From NCBI GenBank assembly GCA_029933535.1, contig JAOZNZ010000075.1:2071-10427 (forward strand): a DNA stretch of 8,357 nucleotides, read 5' to 3'. Below the pieces are notes generated by a model. It ran no database searches and was not told the origin of the DNA. It worked only from the letters and a program-made list of their open reading frames with translations. Positions 6,707 through 8,357 of this stretch are shown here, piece by piece. Numbering within the stretch: position 1 is the first letter of the stretch; each line of letters starts with the position of its first letter. The stretch comes from a bacterium. GTDB taxonomy: Bacteria; Auribacterota; UBA3054; B51-G9. A program made the position numbers and the translations under genes.

Positions 6707-6741
6707 ATCCGGCGGATGTCTTAAAAATCTAATTGCCGGAT
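6707..6741 (-). terminator. Possible intercistronic hairpin between yfgM-like and bamD-like genes
   Basis: A perfect 7-bp inverted repeat has its arms at 6735-6741 and 6707-6713, enclosing 21 bases. Read on the minus strand it is ATCCGGC, then GCCGGAT followed by TTTTAG. The first arm lies in the last codons of the YfgM-like gene. A competing smaller hairpin, ATCC-GCC-GGAT, shares the second arm. The T-run is short and the loop large, so it may be a weak attenuator, a processing site or chance. Confidence 0.3.
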
Positions 6742-7406
6742 GAAGCTTGTTGCTGAAGATTTGTTGTAACTCCGGTAATGCGCATAAGCTTTTCTTTAAG
6801 TCCACTGTATGTAGAAGAATAATAGCTGTTTCCGGCAACTTGCTCCAATTGTTGTATTTCGCTTAACGCAGCATCATACTGTCCCATCGCGTTCAAAACA
6901 TTTATCAACTCCATTTGAGCCGGAAGTGCCGCATAATGGTCACGATTATATAATAAATTTCTTTTTAATAAATTCTCAGCTTCTTTATAATTTTTTCCCG
7001 CAACATAACATTTGGCTATTGCCAGATTCGCTGCCGGTACAAGAAAACTTTTTTGATGTTCATTCACAAGCTGCTGAAAATAAGTAATTGCTTTAGCATA
7101 ATTTGTACGTTGAACTTCATAAGATCCCAACTGCATTAACGCCGCTGAAGCGGCAAATGTCTCAGGATACTTTTTTACCACTTCATTAAGTGCTTCAGGT
7201 GTTTGAATAAACGCAAGCTCCCGACCGGCTTCTACCGGCAGATTTTTTTCATTTGAATACCAGTTTGCCACTGCGACAATTGCTAAAATTATTATTCCGA
7301 AATAAAATGCGATTTTCTTCCAATGCGGTTTTATTTTACCGATTAACTCTACAATTGACTCCGCTATCGGGTCGTGTTTCATTTGTTCTTTATTTAATCC
7401 TGACAT
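6729..7406 (-). CDS. YfgM-like membrane-anchored TPR protein
   Basis: The 225-residue protein has a short cytoplasmic N-terminus, one transmembrane helix at about 32-48 (hydrophobic IAFYFGIIILAIVAVA preceded by KPHWKK) and a periplasmic remainder. The Lys-rich flank predicts N-in, C-out topology. Residues 60-205 carry helical repeats of TPR type: EALNEVVKKYPETF, then NYAKAITYFQQLVNEH, NYKEAENLLKRN and QYDAALSEIQQLEQV. This matches YfgM (the TPR_21 group), an ancillary subunit of the SecYEG translocon environment in E. coli, where it works with the periplasmic chaperone PpiD. The neighbouring BamD-like gene 36 bases downstream fits a role in handling outer-membrane proteins. The leader ends in CATTATG without a Shine-Dalgarno sequence. 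A possible promoter lies in the 58-base gap upstream. Confidence 0.75.
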   Translation of the reverse strand: MSGLNKEQMKHDPIAESIVELIGKIKPHWKKIAFYFGIIILAIVAVANWYSNEKNLPVEAGRELAFIQTPEALNEVVKKYPETFAASAALMQLGSYEVQRTNYAKAITYFQQLVNEHQKSFLVPAANLAIAKCYVAGKNYKEAENLLKRNLLYNRDHYAALPAQMELINVLNAMGQYDAALSEIQQLEQVAGNSYYSSTYSGLKEKLMRITGVTTNLQQQASSGN

Positions 7407-7445
7407 AATGTTGTTGATTTAGGCTTTAAAACCGTTATTTTATTT

Positions 7446-7474
7446 ATTATAAATTCTTTACTCATTAGCTTAAT
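7446..7474 (-). promoter_or_regulatory. Possible promoter for yfgM-bamD-lptE-like genes
   Basis: On the minus strand a perfect TATAAT hexamer occupies 7446-7451 in the gap between the PHP gene and the YfgM-like gene. At 16-17 bp spacing, the -35 position shows only TTAAGC or ATTAAG, a poor match. The predicted start would leave an untranslated leader of about 30 bases. In such A/T-rich DNA a TATAAT match can occur by chance. Confidence 0.3.
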
Positions 7475-8115
7475 GCTTCTTGTACTATCCTCTCGGAATT
7501 TAAAAAACATTCCCGTATCTCTTCTTCCGTTAATCCTGCTCCACGCGCTATCTGTTCAGCATTTTCCCGCGTGACTAAATCAGACGGGCTGTGTGAGTCG
7601 GTATTAATTATCATCTTAGCGCCGGCAATTCTTGCCATTTTAAGCACATGTCCGTTTGTATAAGCGTGACCTTTACGTGTAGTGATTTCAAGGAAGACAC
7701 CATTTTTCGCTGCAAAAACAGCGTCTTCAGCAGTAATCAAACCGGGATGAGCTAAATAATCCACCCCCCCTAATATCGCCGCTTTGTTTGTACCCGTAGT
7801 TACCGGTTCAATTATGGTTTCACCATGCACACATATTATTTTAGCTCCTAGCTTTCTCGCTCGATTAATCATTTCAGGAATTAAAACTGGCGGCACATGC
7901 GTTATCTCAACACCGGCAACTATTTTAATATCTAAAACCGCATTAAGCTTCTCCGCGCATTTGCTCACATTGGATATTATAAATTCCAGATTGGCGTCAT
8001 CAACATGGTCGGTTACTCCAATCGCTCGGTAACCCTTCGCTTCCGCACGGCGAACGAGTTCTGAGACTCCAAGCTCTCCATCGCTAAAAAAAGTATGTGT
8101 ATGTAAACTTATCAT
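7465..8115 (-). CDS. PHP-domain metallophosphoesterase (histidinol-phosphatase-like)
   Basis: The 216-residue protein is a single PHP domain, a TIM-like barrel with a trinuclear metal site. All nine expected ligand positions are present: H5 and H7 in HTHT, D12 in SDG, H37 in TDH, E70 in GVE, H97 in VHGE, H123 in AHPG, and D173 and H175 in TDSH. It should be an active hydrolase in the cytoplasm. Related small PHP proteins include histidinol-phosphate phosphatases and uncharacterised phosphoesterases. No his genes are nearby, so the substrate is open. The first metal ligands lie at residues 5 and 7, so the start cannot be further downstream. An AGGA ribosome-binding site lies 4 bases before the ATG and shares its first base with the tRNA 3' end. 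The gene is probably cotranscribed with the tRNA. Confidence 0.88.
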   Translation of the reverse strand: MISLHTHTFFSDGELGVSELVRRAEAKGYRAIGVTDHVDDANLEFIISNVSKCAEKLNAVLDIKIVAGVEITHVPPVLIPEMINRARKLGAKIICVHGETIIEPVTTGTNKAAILGGVDYLAHPGLITAEDAVFAAKNGVFLEITTRKGHAYTNGHVLKMARIAGAKMIINTDSHSPSDLVTRENAEQIARGAGLTEEEIRECFLNSERIVQEALS

Positions 8116-8119
8116 ATTA

Positions 8120-8123
8120 TCCT
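8120..8123 (-). promoter_or_regulatory. Ribosome-binding site of PHP gene, touching tRNA 3' end
   Basis: AGGA on the minus strand is followed by TAAT and the ATG of the PHP gene, giving a spacing of 4. The first A is the terminal A76 of the encoded tRNA CCA. It is one of the few recognisable Shine-Dalgarno sites in the window. Processing of the tRNA would separate that A from the GGA. Confidence 0.55.
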
Positions 8124-8199
8124 GGTATCCTCGACAGGACTCGAACCTGTGGCCTGCGGATTAGGAATCCGCCGCTCTATCCACCTGAGCTACGAGGAC
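8123..8199 (-). tRNA. tRNA-Arg (anticodon CCU)
   Basis: A 77-base cloverleaf with all arms paired. The acceptor stem is GTCCTCG with CGAGGAT, the D stem is GCTC/GAGC, the anticodon stem is GCGGA/TCCGC, and the T stem is ACAGG/CCTGT around TTCGAGT. The anticodon loop TTCCTAA places CCT at positions 34-36, reading the AGG arginine codon. A20 in the D loop is an arginine identity base. The discriminator is A73, and CCA is encoded. The first pair is G1-U72, a wobble instead of the usual Watson-Crick pair. The variable loop is five bases (AGGCC). The PHP gene starts seven bases after the CCA end. Confidence 0.97.
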
Positions 8200-8249
8200 G
8201 AAAAGCATTTTAAGTCTTTTGAATTAATCTTTTAGTTATATTCTCATTT

Positions 8250-8278
8250 ATTATACAGATTTCGCCTTTTTTTTGCAA
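8250..8278 (-). promoter_or_regulatory. Candidate sigma70-type promoter for tRNA-Arg and PHP gene
   Basis: Read on the minus strand, TTGCAA (8273-8278, four of six matches to TTGACA) is followed by exactly 17 bases and then a perfect TATAAT (8250-8255). Transcription would begin near 8243, about 44 bases before G1 of the tRNA, leaving a 5' leader for RNase P to remove. This is the best-formed promoter in the window. No gene is recognisable between it and the right edge. Confidence 0.6.
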
Positions 8279-8357
8279 ACGCTCCGGGAAAAAAATTTAA
8301 AGCTTAGTGTTCTTAGAGAAAATTGTTGGATTATTTAATAATAGCGTGCAGCGCTTG

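Noticed and set aside
8280..8357. C-terminal end of a further minus-strand gene at the right edge
   Set aside because: Short open frames reach the edge, one ending in TAA after about 20 codons, but none is long enough or recognisable, and no Shine-Dalgarno or terminator signal supports a choice.

Overview
The window comes from an AT-rich diderm (Gram-negative) bacterium. Every gene lies on the minus strand, so the window reads from right to left. Evidence for an outer membrane with lipopolysaccharide (LPS) is strong: three KDO biosynthesis genes, an LptE-like lipoprotein and a BamD-like protein. The phylum cannot be fixed from the sequence. Low GC, weak or absent Shine-Dalgarno sites, a long TPR protein with a KEA-rich stretch and short tandem arrays between genes would suit a PVC-group (Lentisphaerota-like) or Omnitrophota-like lineage, but that is only a guess.

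Right end (about 8115-8357): a well-formed candidate sigma70-type promoter precedes a tRNA-Arg(CCU) with encoded CCA. Seven bases later begins a PHP-family metallophosphoesterase. The middle (3670-7406) looks like an envelope-assembly operon. It has a YfgM-like membrane-anchored TPR protein, a 797-residue BamD-like TPR protein with a long charged extension, and an LptE-like lipoprotein whose ATG overlaps the BamD-like stop by 4 bp.

The left half (175-3561) starts with rpmB (ribosomal protein L28, zinc-binding form). Next come a degenerate GmhB-like HAD protein, kdsB, kdsA and kdsD. The last three are coupled by two ATGA overlaps. KdsD makes arabinose 5-phosphate, KdsA condenses it with phosphoenolpyruvate to KDO-8-phosphate, and KdsB makes CMP-KDO. 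The intervening phosphatase KdsC is not recognisable here. The LptE-like and BamD-like products would insert LPS and outer-membrane proteins at the cell surface.

Two non-coding stretches are built of short tandem repeats. An 18-unit heptamer array plus an octamer array abut the 3' end of kdsD (1-164). A 7-mer array joined to a 9-mer array lies between lptE and rpmB (3582-3639). A 9-bp in-frame minisatellite encodes the KEA tract of the BamD-like protein. The most interesting points are the BamD-like protein with a TolA-like extension and no clear lipobox, the degenerate HAD protein, the tRNA whose CCA end forms part of the next gene's ribosome-binding site, and the paired tandem arrays.
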